From positions 512,501-576,500 of the forward strand of contig NW_024881668.1 in NCBI RefSeq assembly GCF_019059575.1: a stretch of 64,000 nt of DNA, in the 5' to 3' direction. How positions within the stretch are numbered: position 1 is the first letter of the stretch; each line of letters opens with the position of its first letter. The notes under the pieces are model-generated. The model ran no database searches, had not been told where the DNA came from, and worked only from the letters and a program-made list of their open reading frames with translations. A program made the position numbers and the translations under genes. Positions 28,972 to 39,426 of this stretch are shown piece by piece. This DNA is from Amphibalanus amphitrite. Lineage: Eukaryota; Arthropoda; Thecostraca; Balanomorpha; Balanidae.

Positions 28972-29205
28972 CTTGTGCACTGCACCCTACTAACCGGTCC
29001 CTAGCGATGTGCCAAATTTGAGCGCAATCGGCCTAGCCGTTCTCGAGATCTGGAAGCGGCACCCTGCACGTGCACACGTGCAAAATGGGTCACAACTGAC
29101 TTTTGCACGGCACCCTACTAACTGGTCCCTAACCATGTACCAAATTTCAGCACAATCAGTTCAGCCGTTCTCGAGATCTGGAATCGACCCCTGCACGTGC
29201 GCACG
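28972..29205. repeat. Tandem repeat of about 117 bp
   Basis: Two diverged copies share CACCCTACTAAC.GGTCCCTA, CCAAATTT.AGC.CAATC and GCCGTTCTCGAGATCTGGAA, then a GCACGTGC-rich part. A weaker third copy may follow to about 29360. It lies within the 3.4-kb element. Confidence 0.7.
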
Positions 29206-30424
29206 TGCAGCAGCACCCCAACTGTGGCACATGGATATGCATTGCCTAGTGGGTGCCTACCTACATACCAACTTTCAGCGCAATCGGCCAAGTAGTTACC
29301 AAGATATTGCAACAATTGCAAAACTGACACCTCTTCGTTTTGCACGTGGCACGTGCATAAGCGGTCACCCACATGCATCGAGAATAGTCCAATACTTGGT
29401 AGAAGGAATGAAACTACCCTAGAAAAATCATCGAATGTAAATCGGTCAAGTGGTTGCTGAGATATAAGCCTCGCAAAAGCGTAACCACGGCCGGCCGGCC
29501 GCTCATACTCAGAAATTTCCGTTAATCTACGAAAGACTACGCTTGCTTCGCTCGCTACGTAATAATTTCTTCAGACTAACAATGCCTCAGCCATATTGGC
29601 ACGCTACTGGCTGAAAATAAGTTGCTTAAAAAGACCCACTGAATCGCCACGATTTTAAGTGCATGTCATCTCTATGTATATAAGATCTCTATGTCAGCGA
29701 CTCCAGGGTGGGATGAAAGGTGGCCAAGAGCTTATTTTGCAAAACGCGTAGCATGCCTTAGTCGAGCGGGTTAAGGCTAGGAGAATAAGGTGGCCTAATC
29801 TCATTTCACTATGGTGATCTGGTCCGCCGAGCTCCTCTGTCAGTTTGGTTTAGACGGCAGCGGCGTTGTTGGGGGGGGGGGGGGGAGGGGGCGCTCCGTA
29901 GTGTTGAAGTGCGAAATGACCCTTAGGGCAAGTCGTCTTGATTCTCGTGTCCAGGAACCCCTCGTGGACCAGTCTGTCATTCATTTATTTGACCTTGACG
30001 AGGATGATTGAACATTTGTGTCCATCAGACCCCAGATTTTCTTCGATTGCCGCTGAAATGCTGCTTCAGTCTCAGCAGCTTTGGCATACCGTGGTCGTAC
30101 GGAGTGGGAATATTTTCTAAGAAATTTCCGATGCGGAATGCACCTTTGCCTGCTCAACCGTTCGCCGGGAAACGCCGCATCGCGCTGCAACTCGCGCCTC
30201 GTTCAAGCCGCAGCGGGCCCCCGCGCGCGGGCTCTCAGCGACAAGGCGCATCTTCGCCCATATGCCTATCACTGAAAACGGTTTCAAACTTCAAAGTCAT
30301 ATTTACGTGACCCCTTGCTGAGCGGTGAACGAGGGGTCATATCTGTGGTGATTGGTTGAAAGTCTAATAATCACAGCGCGCGTTAGACGACGTCCAGAAG
30401 CGCCAGGACTTTCCGGACACCCTG

Positions 30425-30730
30425 TACGCAGCGCTCACCAAGAGTATTTTCACCTCCACCCGCTAGATGGCAGTAGACGCGTCGCCTGAATGGTATACTG
30501 TACCGCAGCGCTCATCAAGAGTATTTTCACCTCCGCCCGCTAGATGGCAGGAGACGTCGTCGCCTGAATGGTATACTGTACCGCAGCGCTCACCAAGAGT
30601 ATTTTCTCCTCCGCCCGCTAGATGGCAGGAGACGTCGTCGCCTGAATGGTATACTGTACCGCAGCGCTCACCAAGAGTATTTTCACCTCCGCCCGCTAGA
30701 TGGCAGGAGACGTCGTCGCCTGAATGGTAT
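30425..30730. repeat. 77/78-bp satellite, right block
   Basis: Four copies of the same unit as at 25278, with the CTAGATGG marker at 30463, 30540, 30618 and 30696. The 78-bp length keeps one frame open through the copies, which gives a spurious ORF. Confidence 0.9.
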
Positions 30731-31223
30731 GAGATTACGCAAGGCCTTATGGAACCGCAGCTGGTGAAGTTCGGACCTATCTATCAGCAAAGCCTATTAT
30801 AGTAACAACAATGACTTAGACGGCACAACCGACAATTTCTACATCAGCGGAGTCGACCACCACCACACCTTCGTCTTGTCCAGGTAAAGAACTTAGCCCT
30901 GGTTACGCCATGCGCATCCCTGGGATACTTTGGGCTGAAGAGAGTGCCAGTCTTCTCTCGCATGCTGTATATATATTTAAAATATATATATATTTAATAT
31001 TCCAGGGTTCCTTTCGTCCCGTGCTGATGTCTCTTCGCTAATAAGCTCCCATAGTCCCATGTCATTCCAGGCTCCATTTTCGACCCGATGTTTTACCATT
31101 ACCTCATCTGCATCACGCTTCAGTGTCCCCTTTCGACCCGCGTTCACGTCTGTTCCCAGCTGTGCTCCTATATCGTCACAGGCTCCACTCTGACCTCTGC
31201 TCACGTCCCGCTCCCGTTTTCAG

Positions 31224-31921
31224 GCACACTCACCGACCCCTGCGCCTGTCCAGACGGCTTGCTCCTCTTGTTTGTTTATTGGGGCTTTAGGGCGCGCCGA
31301 CTGCGAAGGTCATTTTGCGCCCATAACGTCACACTAATAAAACAAGTGTTTCAAAACAAGAGACCTTCTATATACCAAGGCTAGAAAGTAAAAGACTTGA
31401 TAAAAACGACAAGGTAAGATAGAACAACGCAAGAGCGTCGTAACAGTCAACTGACTAGACAAGTAGACTAGAGAGGAATTGGGTCAGGTTGAGTAAATCA
31501 CTTGGAAGTTGACCGAACGCTGTATCTCCTGGCGAACAACGTCTGCTAGTTTCTCCTCCGCGCGGTCCCGGTGCCAGCAGATGGGCGCTCGCCTGGCGAC
31601 CGCTCGGTCCGAGGCCGAACATCAGTGTACCCTGGGCTCCAAGTACGGCTGGGTGGGTGCCACTGATGAGGCCACAGAGGGTGTTTATGTTGGTGAGGAT
31701 GGTCTAGTGGTGATGACTATCCCCACCACCTGGTGGCAGCCGGGTGAGCCGGGTGACGTCACTGGTGGAGAGAATTGCGTCATGACGGGAGGGAGTAGGC
31801 CGTGGGCGGATGCGGCGTGCACAAAAACGTATTACTATCTGTGTCAGTTGTCAGCTCTGTCAGCAGAGGGTGACTTACCATGGACAGTCAGCTGCTTCGG
31901 TACCTCGTTGGTCAGATCATG
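31224..31921 (+). pseudogene. C-type lectin domain exon split by a retrotransposon tail
   Basis: After an acceptor (CCCGTTTTCAG) the exon reads GTLTDPCACPDGLLL up to 31267. It resumes at 31520 with CISWRTTSASFSSARSRCQQ and runs to a stop at 31919-31921. The second part has CTLD marks: C..MGARLATARSEAEHQC, YGWVGATDEATEGVY, WWQPGEP in the sugar-site loop region, and the final ENCVMTGG..WADAACTKTYYYLCQL cysteines. Such proteins bind glycans, often outside the cell, but no signal peptide exon is seen in the window. Between the parts sits 31268-31519 of the 3' end of a non-LTR element in antisense. Unless the insert is removed by splicing, this gene copy is broken. Confidence 0.8.
31268..31519 (-). 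mobile_element. 5'-truncated non-LTR retrotransposon tail (NLR-C type)
   Basis: The sequence matches 55415-55675 of the NLR-C copy, from the TTATTGGGGCTTTAGGGCGC end to GTAAATCACTTGGAAGTTGA, the last codons of ORF2. It begins with repeated TTGT, as at 883. It lies inside the CTLD exon. Confidence 0.85.
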
Positions 31922-34282
31922 AACTAAACCACCTGCTGCACACCCAGTCCAAACAGCCTCGCGGGTACGCATGAATACGCCCAGAAAATTCAGCATGACA
32001 CAATCACCCATATCAACTAGCTATGCTCGACACATTGTATGCTGCGTATATTCACGGGGAGGTGAGTTCGGTGTTCTGTTGATGCTTTGTGCAGTAGCCT
32101 GGTGTGTATGTTACACGTATATTATAAAACTATCTAGTATAGATTTCGTAGCACGTGTCCCCAGTTCCCAAAGGCTGAAACAGACTCTTCCACAAGTCAG
32201 GAAATGTGATTTCCCGGCTGTCGAATGACTGCTTCAGTCCTAAGTTGAATAGACGGCTTGGCTAACGGGCAATGTGTGATATGAACGAGTAGCATTACAG
32301 AATATGTACAGTTTAAGCTAGGTCAGTTACCAACACGTTAAATAAGAAGTCGTTTTATTGCTATAAACGGGAAAACTACGCTTTAACAATCAAAGTTCCT
32401 GATAACCTTTATTTCAAGTGTACCTCTGTCACCCTCTGAAGATTTGGCCCGTACAGAACAGCACACCTGACTAAATAAAGCTGAACATTCCAGAAGCAAA
32501 GAGACGCCGTTGTCCAATGCTCTGAGTCATTTTATTGACACCATCATCATGAGAATATAGGTAAGTACACAGCGTGAACAATCGACGTCATTAGTACAAT
32601 ACACAGGGCATACCTTGTATTCAACCCACAGTTCACCTATGTAGCATTGTGCAACTTCTATTTCCATCTTGGCGACCGCAAACCAAGCTGTTTATGGACG
32701 ACCGTGTACGACATGATCGAGTTTGGTACGATATATCGGTCACAATGTGTAAAACGGACCATCGACATCAAGCGGCAATACACATTGTTTGTATTGTTTG
32801 TCGCCGCCGATAAAACACTGTCAACACACACGGATATGAACATTGCGACCGGCGAGTCTTAAACCTTTGAGAAACGCAAACAAACCAGCAGACACGCACA
32901 CAAACAAACATGAGCCAGCAAGTGGTGCTGACGTCGATCGCACAGTGTGACACAAGGTCATGTCATAGCAGGTCAGGTCACATCAGGTCACATCAGGTCA
33001 CCATTACCATCAGGTCACCATTACCATCAGGTCACCATTACCATCAGGTCATCGCTACATCTCATATCAGCTTCATCTATTTTCTGTCATACAAGAGCAG
33101 CTTGTCACAATGGATCCGGTCAACCTTGGTGATACAGCGCAGCAGTGAGCTAACATGGAGCTATGAGCCATCGGTAAACATTGGCGGAGCTATGGACCAA
33201 TAGTGAGCTAATGAGGAGCACCGAGCCAGTGATGAGCTATTACTTATTTCCCGAACAGCTATAACAGCTATAAATGTGTCTTTTGACTTGGCTTTGTTGT
33301 ATAGGTGCCGCTACCCAAGTACTAACAAGTGCTTTTTATTGATGAAAAGATATGTACGGATGATTATTGAGTGCTGCGTCATTTTACTCAGTACTATTTC
33401 CAAACGATTTTGGACAAGGTGCCATACTATATCCTGGCCTGCATGCTGACCACATTGATATTCATATAGAATCATAAACATTAAACAGCATTTGAGTATG
33501 ATGCAGTAAAATACAGACGCAGCATTTTGTAAGAAAGCTAAACAAGACGGGCATAGGTAACGTTTTTAGCTGTATTTCTACTGATGCAATATTTATGCTT
33601 CTTGCCCTCAGGTGCTGCTCGACAACCACACCTACATATATTGAAAAGGCCCAGTTCAAGGCCATCAATTTTAACCGACCTATGAAAGAGCAGCATCTGG
33701 CGGTGTGTGCTCTGATCACTAGGCTTGTGGGCAGGAGGTGCTGGCGACCCACACCGTCACCGGCCTTTGTACTAGCCGTGGAGGGTGTGGGAGGGGCTTC
33801 GTTGGAGCCCAGTGATGTGTGGCAACAATAAATTGTGCTGCGGTGGGGGGTCGCCTGTAATGTGTTTAACATATGCAACGGAGAGGCTGCAAACAACCTC
33901 AACTGGTTCTTGAGAGAAAAGATGTCTCACTTTCAGCGGGACAGTACCGTAAACGGCAAGGTCGTCAAAACGATTGCTGACCTGGAGGTGTGGATCTAGG
34001 CCTGGGTTAAGGTGGGCAACGGCAAGGACCAAAGAGCAGGTGCAAGGTTAAGGTAAAGATGCAAGGTAATCTAGGCCTGGGTAAAGGTTGGCAACGGCAA
34101 GGACCAAAGAGCAGATGCAACCGTACCCTTTGGTCAATTTGTGAAGCGGTTTCTGTTTTTTTTTTCAATAGGTTAACAGTTGCTGGCGACCCTGTTTTTA
34201 CGGACTTTGAGACATATGAAGATAGCGTTGTTTGTGAAGAGGAAAATATGTAGTTGGCTGTTCATTGTAAGCAGCAACCTAT
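31922..34282. other. Non-coding region
   Basis: No gene is recognised. It contains a tandem AGGTCA stretch at 32954-33049. A block at 33600-34020 has short open pieces in several frames but no domain I can name. It ends in front of the minisatellite at 34283. Confidence 0.45.
32954..33049. repeat. Tandem AGGTCA-containing repeat
   Basis: Copies of CATCAGGTCA are followed by three to four copies of ATCAGGTCACCATTACC (17 bp). Every unit carries the AGGTCA hexamer of nuclear-receptor response elements, all in the same direction. Confidence 0.85.
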
Positions 34283-35257
<975 letters not shown>

Positions 35258-35354
35258 AAGGAATAATACTCAAGCTAACGCAGGTTGCGGCGCAGGCTAT
35301 ATCGAGGTTGATGCAAGTCCGTGATAAGTACATCCCAGCTGGAAACAAGTATCT

Positions 35355-35614
35355 ACTGGCTTCGCCAGGCAACAAGAGTGGCCACTACGACCGAGGCGCG
35401 GTCCTCAAGGCTGTCGTATACTGGCTTCGCCAAGCAACAAGAGTGGCCACTACGACGGAGGCGTGGTCCTCAAGGCTGTCGTATACTGGCTTCGCCAGGC
35501 AACAAGAGTGGCCACTACGACCGCGGCGTGGTCCTCAAGGCTGTCGTATACTGGCTTCGCCAGGCAACAAGAGTGGCCACTACGACCGAGGCGTGGTCTT
35601 CAAGGCTGTCGTTG
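35355..35614. repeat. 65-bp tandem repeat, four copies
   Basis: Units begin ACTGGCTTCGCC at 35355, 35420, 35485 and 35550 and are nearly identical. They run directly into the tyrosine recombinase fragment, whose first residues (DRGVVFKAVV) are encoded by the last unit. Confidence 0.9.
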
Positions 35615-35772
35615 AGGAGCTGAAGCTCGATCAGCCCAAACTCTTCCCTGCCACGCGCCTCCGTAAATACTGCGGCACGACCTTTCTAATGCTGGCCCTG
35701 TCGGACTCGTACTTCGAGGTTTTGATCAAACACATGGGCCACGATAAAAATGTTCATAGAGAATGTTCATAA
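35580..35772 (+). pseudogene. Tyrosine recombinase fragment (box II region)
   Basis: The frame ELKLDQPKLFPATRLRKYCG then HMGHDKNVHREC matches the second half of the tyrosine-recombinase fold found in many aquatic animal genomes: RLRK (catalytic Arg), an alpha-helical segment, then G-H-D..H-R-x-x-Y. The position of the nucleophile tyrosine reads Cys-Ser followed by a stop, so the site is lost. There is no box I. It is a short relic, upstream of an unrelated reverse transcriptase fragment. Confidence 0.6.
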
Positions 35773-35796
35773 ATCATATTAAAACTTCGTTTAAAT

Positions 35797-36570
35797 ATGT
35801 CTTGCCCCAGCACTGCACAGACTGATGTCATCCGATCGTTCCTGTGGCCAAGCGGTCGTCAGACGTCAGTGTCCGACTGCCGGCTGACCGTGGATTTCAC
35901 GAAACTGAGCCGGTTCGTGAAGCGACCAACGCACCCGGTCCACTCGCCTCAGGATGCAGTGGCCTCCGTCTCACCCGGCGCTGCGTACTTCACAAGGCTG
36001 GACAGCAAGGCGGGGTACCACCAGGTCCCGATCTGGCCAGAAGACAGGGACCTGACGTGTTTCATCCCGCCGTGGGGCCGCTACCGGTACCTGAGGGCCC
36101 CAATAGGAATCGTCAGCTCTGGCGACGTGTACAACCAGCGCGGTGACGCCGCGCTCGGCGACATCCCGCGCACGTGTAAGGTCGTGGACGACGTCTTGGC
36201 CTACGATGCTGACAACGCCGCTCATCTGCAGCAGGTCCAGCAGATTCTGCAGAGGTGTGACCAGCACGGCATCACGCTCAACCCGAACGAATGTCAGTTC
36301 ACGGAAGACGAGGTTGAATTCTGCGGTTTCCGCATCAATTCAGCTGGCTATACCGCCGACGGCAAGCAAGTCCGTGCCATCCAGGCCTTCCCCAGGCCGG
36401 GCAGCATCACCGACGGTCGTTCCTCGGCCTGGTGACCAAGCTCAGCGCATTCCCCCCAGAGGTCGCCGCCGCCGCCGGGTCGCTGAGACAGTTGCTGCGG
36501 CCGCGGAACGAAGGCTTTCCTTTTCCATTCATTTGGACTCACCCTTCCGGTCATATGGACACACGTAAGT
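35797..36570 (+). pseudogene. Ty3/Gypsy-type reverse transcriptase fragment
   Basis: The frame contains FTRLDSKAGYHQVPIWPEDR, TCFIPPWGRYRYLRAPIGI, then CKVVDDVLAYD, the active-site motif in the usual xxDD form, and ITLNPNECQFTEDEVEFCGF. These are RT motifs 3 to 6 of Ty3/Gypsy polymerases. The frame shifts near 36415, after which LRSFLGLV-type sequence appears in another frame. Protease, RNase H and integrase are absent and no LTRs are seen. Confidence 0.8.
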
Positions 36571-36677
36571 AATTAACAGCTCCATAGTCGCCGCCACTGT
36601 GTATTCAGGGTCCTCCGCTGCTCCCGATAAATTGCCGTGACAGTGCTGAAATAACCATCGAACCGATCAAAACACAA

Positions 36678-37043
36678 GTGAAGTCAGCAACCGACGGCAC
36701 CAGACCTCCAGCAGCGTATCTGGCTACAGCGTCACTAGGAGTGCCATGGTCGGTATGGTATTATGATTTTGAGCTGTATGCAGTCACCATTGGGTGGACG
36801 ACATGGGATGTTCACAGGAAGAAGGCGCTGCTCCTTCACTGTTTGAGTCAGGAGGGCAGACGTGTGTTCAGTGCTGTGGCGAGCGAGTCGGCCTCCCCCC
36901 TCTCCCATCCAGAGAAACAACAATTATTCTCGAATGGTGATAGCTACAGACCAACTCAAAGAGACAACAGAGGTTATGACGGCGGTTACCAAACAGCCCA
37001 CCTACGGAAAGTGTTTGATGGATCTTATGTCCTGCGGAGATAA
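36678..37043 (+). pseudogene. LTR-retrotransposon gag-like fragment
   Basis: The start of the frame reads VPWSVWYYDFELYAVTIGWT and then KKALLLHCLSQEGRRVF. This W..W...FE.Y, K.ALLL.CL...G pattern is typical of Gypsy gag proteins. After about residue 80 the likeness is lost and the frame changes. It lies behind, not before, the pol fragment, so the two need not be one element. Confidence 0.5.
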
Positions 37044-37395
37044 GATCAAACAAAAAGCCCTCCGGCCCAAGATGTGGCTAGAGACGTACTTGGGTATGTC
37101 AGTCACGATATCTGTCTGTCCACAGGTCAGGTCTCGTCCCCACCACCTGTTCTATGGAGAGCGTCAACCATCTTTTAATGAACTGCGCTCCGAATTCCGA
37201 TGCATGCAAAGGCATGAAAACGAATCAGGAGCTATGAAACGCGTGTAATTCATACTCATTTGCAATATCACTCTACACATTTCACAATTATCCCGTTTCT
37301 TTTACGCTGTCTCTGTTTTACTTGTCAGGATGTCCTCGGAAAAAAACACCCATTTTTGCTGTGTTTGCTGATGCCTTCTCATTTCAGAGAACGAG

Positions 37396-38076
37396 AATGA
37401 CGTCATATGCCTTCAGAACGACGAGGTGGTTCACGGAGCAGGCGGTGCCGCCGGAGCCAGTTCGAGACCCCCGGATGCATCTGGTCTTGGGTGACTCGGT
37501 CGCGGAAAGATCCAGACTAGGGCCCCGTCACGGATTTGACCTGCAACCGTGCGTGCGAGGGCGCGGCGTGGCTGACGGTCCTCAACAACATCGAGATCGA
37601 CATCAGCGCATGGCAGGTGGCGGCCGCCGCAAGCGGTGAGCACCTCGGCAGCGCGTTCATCTGGCTGAACGGAGCTGAGCTGTACACCCGGTACACGCAA
37701 ATGTCCTCCTTCAGCGCAGCAGATTTAGGCAGCATCGGGGAGCGCGCTACCCGTGTCATCGGGCGCCTCATGGACATGGCCGAAAACGTGTAGGTCCTCG
37801 GGCCCCCTGCCGAGGCCGGCATAATACGTGAGTGCCGAAATATCAAGTTTGAGAGGTAAGCAGCAAGCAAGAAATCGGCTACGCGACAACTTTGAGGCAA
37901 CCAACTGTTGCAGAAAAGCACAGGCGGTCACCGCTGCCATTCATGAAGAAGCCGACCGGTTCTGGCTACATGGTGCCCACTGGACGACCCGACAACGCAG
38001 CTTCCAACCGATCTACCCGAACGCACTCCTCAGTCTAGTCGAATCAGCCGCCTCTCGGAGTGATGCCCTTCAGTGA
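37396..38076 (+). pseudogene. SGNH/GDSL hydrolase-like gene of a transposon, frameshifted
   Basis: The first frame holds RDPRMHLVLGDSVAERSRL, with the GDS block I serine. The following part is in a second frame from about 37530: CNRACEGAAWLTVLNNIEID and LGSAFIWLNGAELYTR, matching the block with the oxyanion Gly/Asn (W-x-N/S-G-N/A-x-x-Y). A third frame may carry more up to 38076. Such SGNH domains are known from DIRS/Ngaro-type and CR1 retroelements. The end of a related domain is found behind the truncated recombinase at 52625-52755. At least one frameshift makes it a pseudogene. Confidence 0.5.
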
Positions 38077-38237
38077 CGGACAACGTCCCAAGGTACGCCG
38101 TGCACATATTTACTTCGGACTTGCCGCCAGACCGTACCGCCCGTGGCCAAACAAACCAGTACACCTCCGCATGGAGTCCAGCTCTCTGTAACGTGCATGC
38201 TCGGTCAACGATTTTTGAAACAGCCACCCGAGAGCGG

Positions 38238-38422
38238 TTGGTTCGCTGCATGTTGGCGAGCGAGCCGCCGGTGGTGCTCAGGTCCCAGCTGCACTGACAC
38301 ACAGGCGTGCTAGCCGACATCGCAGGTAGGTAGCCGCAGGTTATTTCTTCATTAGCTTGGTTCGCTGCATGTTGGCGAGTGAGCCGGCAGCGGTGCTCAG
38401 GTACCAGCTGCACTGACACACA
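38238..38422. repeat. Tandem duplication (about 118 bp) at the retrotransposon insertion site
   Basis: The unit TTGGTTCGCTGCATGTTGGC to GCACTGACACACAGGCGTGC and GCAGGTAGGTA occurs once fully (38238-38355). It then occurs as a second copy cut at 38422 by the retrotransposon and continued at 45045-45090. Confidence 0.8.
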
Positions 38423-39426
38423 CCCCGCAGGGGGCTGACCGTGGTCAGAGCTGCTGCTTAGCCGGGGTCATCTGGCTCCGGCTGTGCGGCGGCTGTGACT
38501 TCGGCCAGTAAGGGGAGTAGCGCCCCCTCGGCCCCAGCTTGACGCGCGTTTTGACCTGGACTTGCCTTGCTTACTGGATGGATTGTCTGCAGGATTGGCC
38601 CCGCAGGGGATTGGCAGTGGCCGGGGTCGCTGTTGGACTGGGTTCCTTGGGCCTTTGCCCCGCGGCGGCCCTGGCCTCGGCCAGCAAGGGGAGTAGCGCC
38701 CCCTCGGCCCCAGCTTGACCCATGCTTGCTTACGACTTGCTTTGATCGCTGGATGGACAGATGGTACGGTCCGACTTTTCCTGGTTTTCGTGGTTTTGTT
38801 TCTCTTGAGCGGTCTTTGTTTGCTTTTGCTTTGCTTCTCACCGGATGTCCGCGTTTCGTTCGATCACAGCTTTTTGATTCTTTTCCTACCTTGTTCGTTG
38901 GTTTTGCACCCGCAGGAACACAGCCGAATTGGGCTAGTGTAAGGGGAGTGGCGTCCCCTCGGGTACCAGCCGGTTTTACTAGGCTAGGCGAGCCGACCCG
39001 TACCCCAGGACAACGGGATCCTGGAGGTTGAGCCCCCCACCGTGCGGAGCCAGTCGCGGTGGCTGGGCAACACGCCTCTTTGGCCCTGAGTTCTGTAAGG
39101 GCGGGACACTCAGTGGGGCGCCGCACTTGAGGAGCCATACCCAGTCGTGATGCCGCCGGGGGTGGTGTCGGAGAGGTGTCGCCGGCGGGGTTCGGGCACT
39201 TGTGCTCGTCCTCCGTCGGTGGGACTGATCTGTCGCTGCCCCTGGCGGTGACTCGGCGAGGCGTCAAGGGAGGAGGCGGTATCCGACCGTGGGGGGTGGT
39301 GAGTCTCTCTCTCCCCCGCGGAAGGTGCCGCCAAGTCCCGTACAGTCAGCTCGGCCGTCCTAGGCCTTGTAGCGGCGCCGTTGCGGAGCGTCGGCGGCCG
39401 AGCTGGCGGAGACCAACTCACACTGC

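Larger units (their letters stand above)
26294..29693. mobile_element. 3.4-kb DNA element with 8-bp duplication
   Basis: It starts CATAGAGATCTTATATACAT and ends with its reverse complement; inverted similarity extends about 80 bp inwards to GTGGCGATTCAGTGGGTCTT. TCAGCGAC is repeated at 26286-26293 and 29694-29701. Eight-base duplications fit hAT or P superfamilies; the CA..TG ends are closer to P. No transposase frame is found. It carries a 320-bp palindrome, a TTAA element and a tandem 117-bp repeat. Confidence 0.85.
25545..30424. mobile_element. Mariner-type element with nested insertions
   Basis: The ends are CAGGGTATCCGGAAAGTCCT and AGGACTTTCCGGACACCCTG, flanked by TA (25543-25544, 30425-30426). 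It lies inside the 78-bp satellite. Of its 4880 bp, about 490 are MITE-A (25597-26085) and 3400 plus the duplication belong to another element (26294-29693), leaving about 1 kb. That size fits an original mariner. The leftover sequence (26086-26293 and 29694-30390) has no intact transposase frame, so it is dead or deleted. Confidence 0.82.

Noticed and set aside
30467-30802. 111-codon frame with repeated SPEWYTVPQRS units
   Set aside because: It is the 78-bp satellite read in frame; no start context or domain supports a gene.
32941-33060. Possible CRISPR-like array
   Set aside because: The repeats are 10 to 17 bp with no unique spacers, and the genome is eukaryotic; it is a minisatellite.
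35797-37043. A single Gypsy element with gag and pol
   Set aside because: The gag-like piece lies behind the pol piece and no LTRs are visible, so they are listed as separate fragments.
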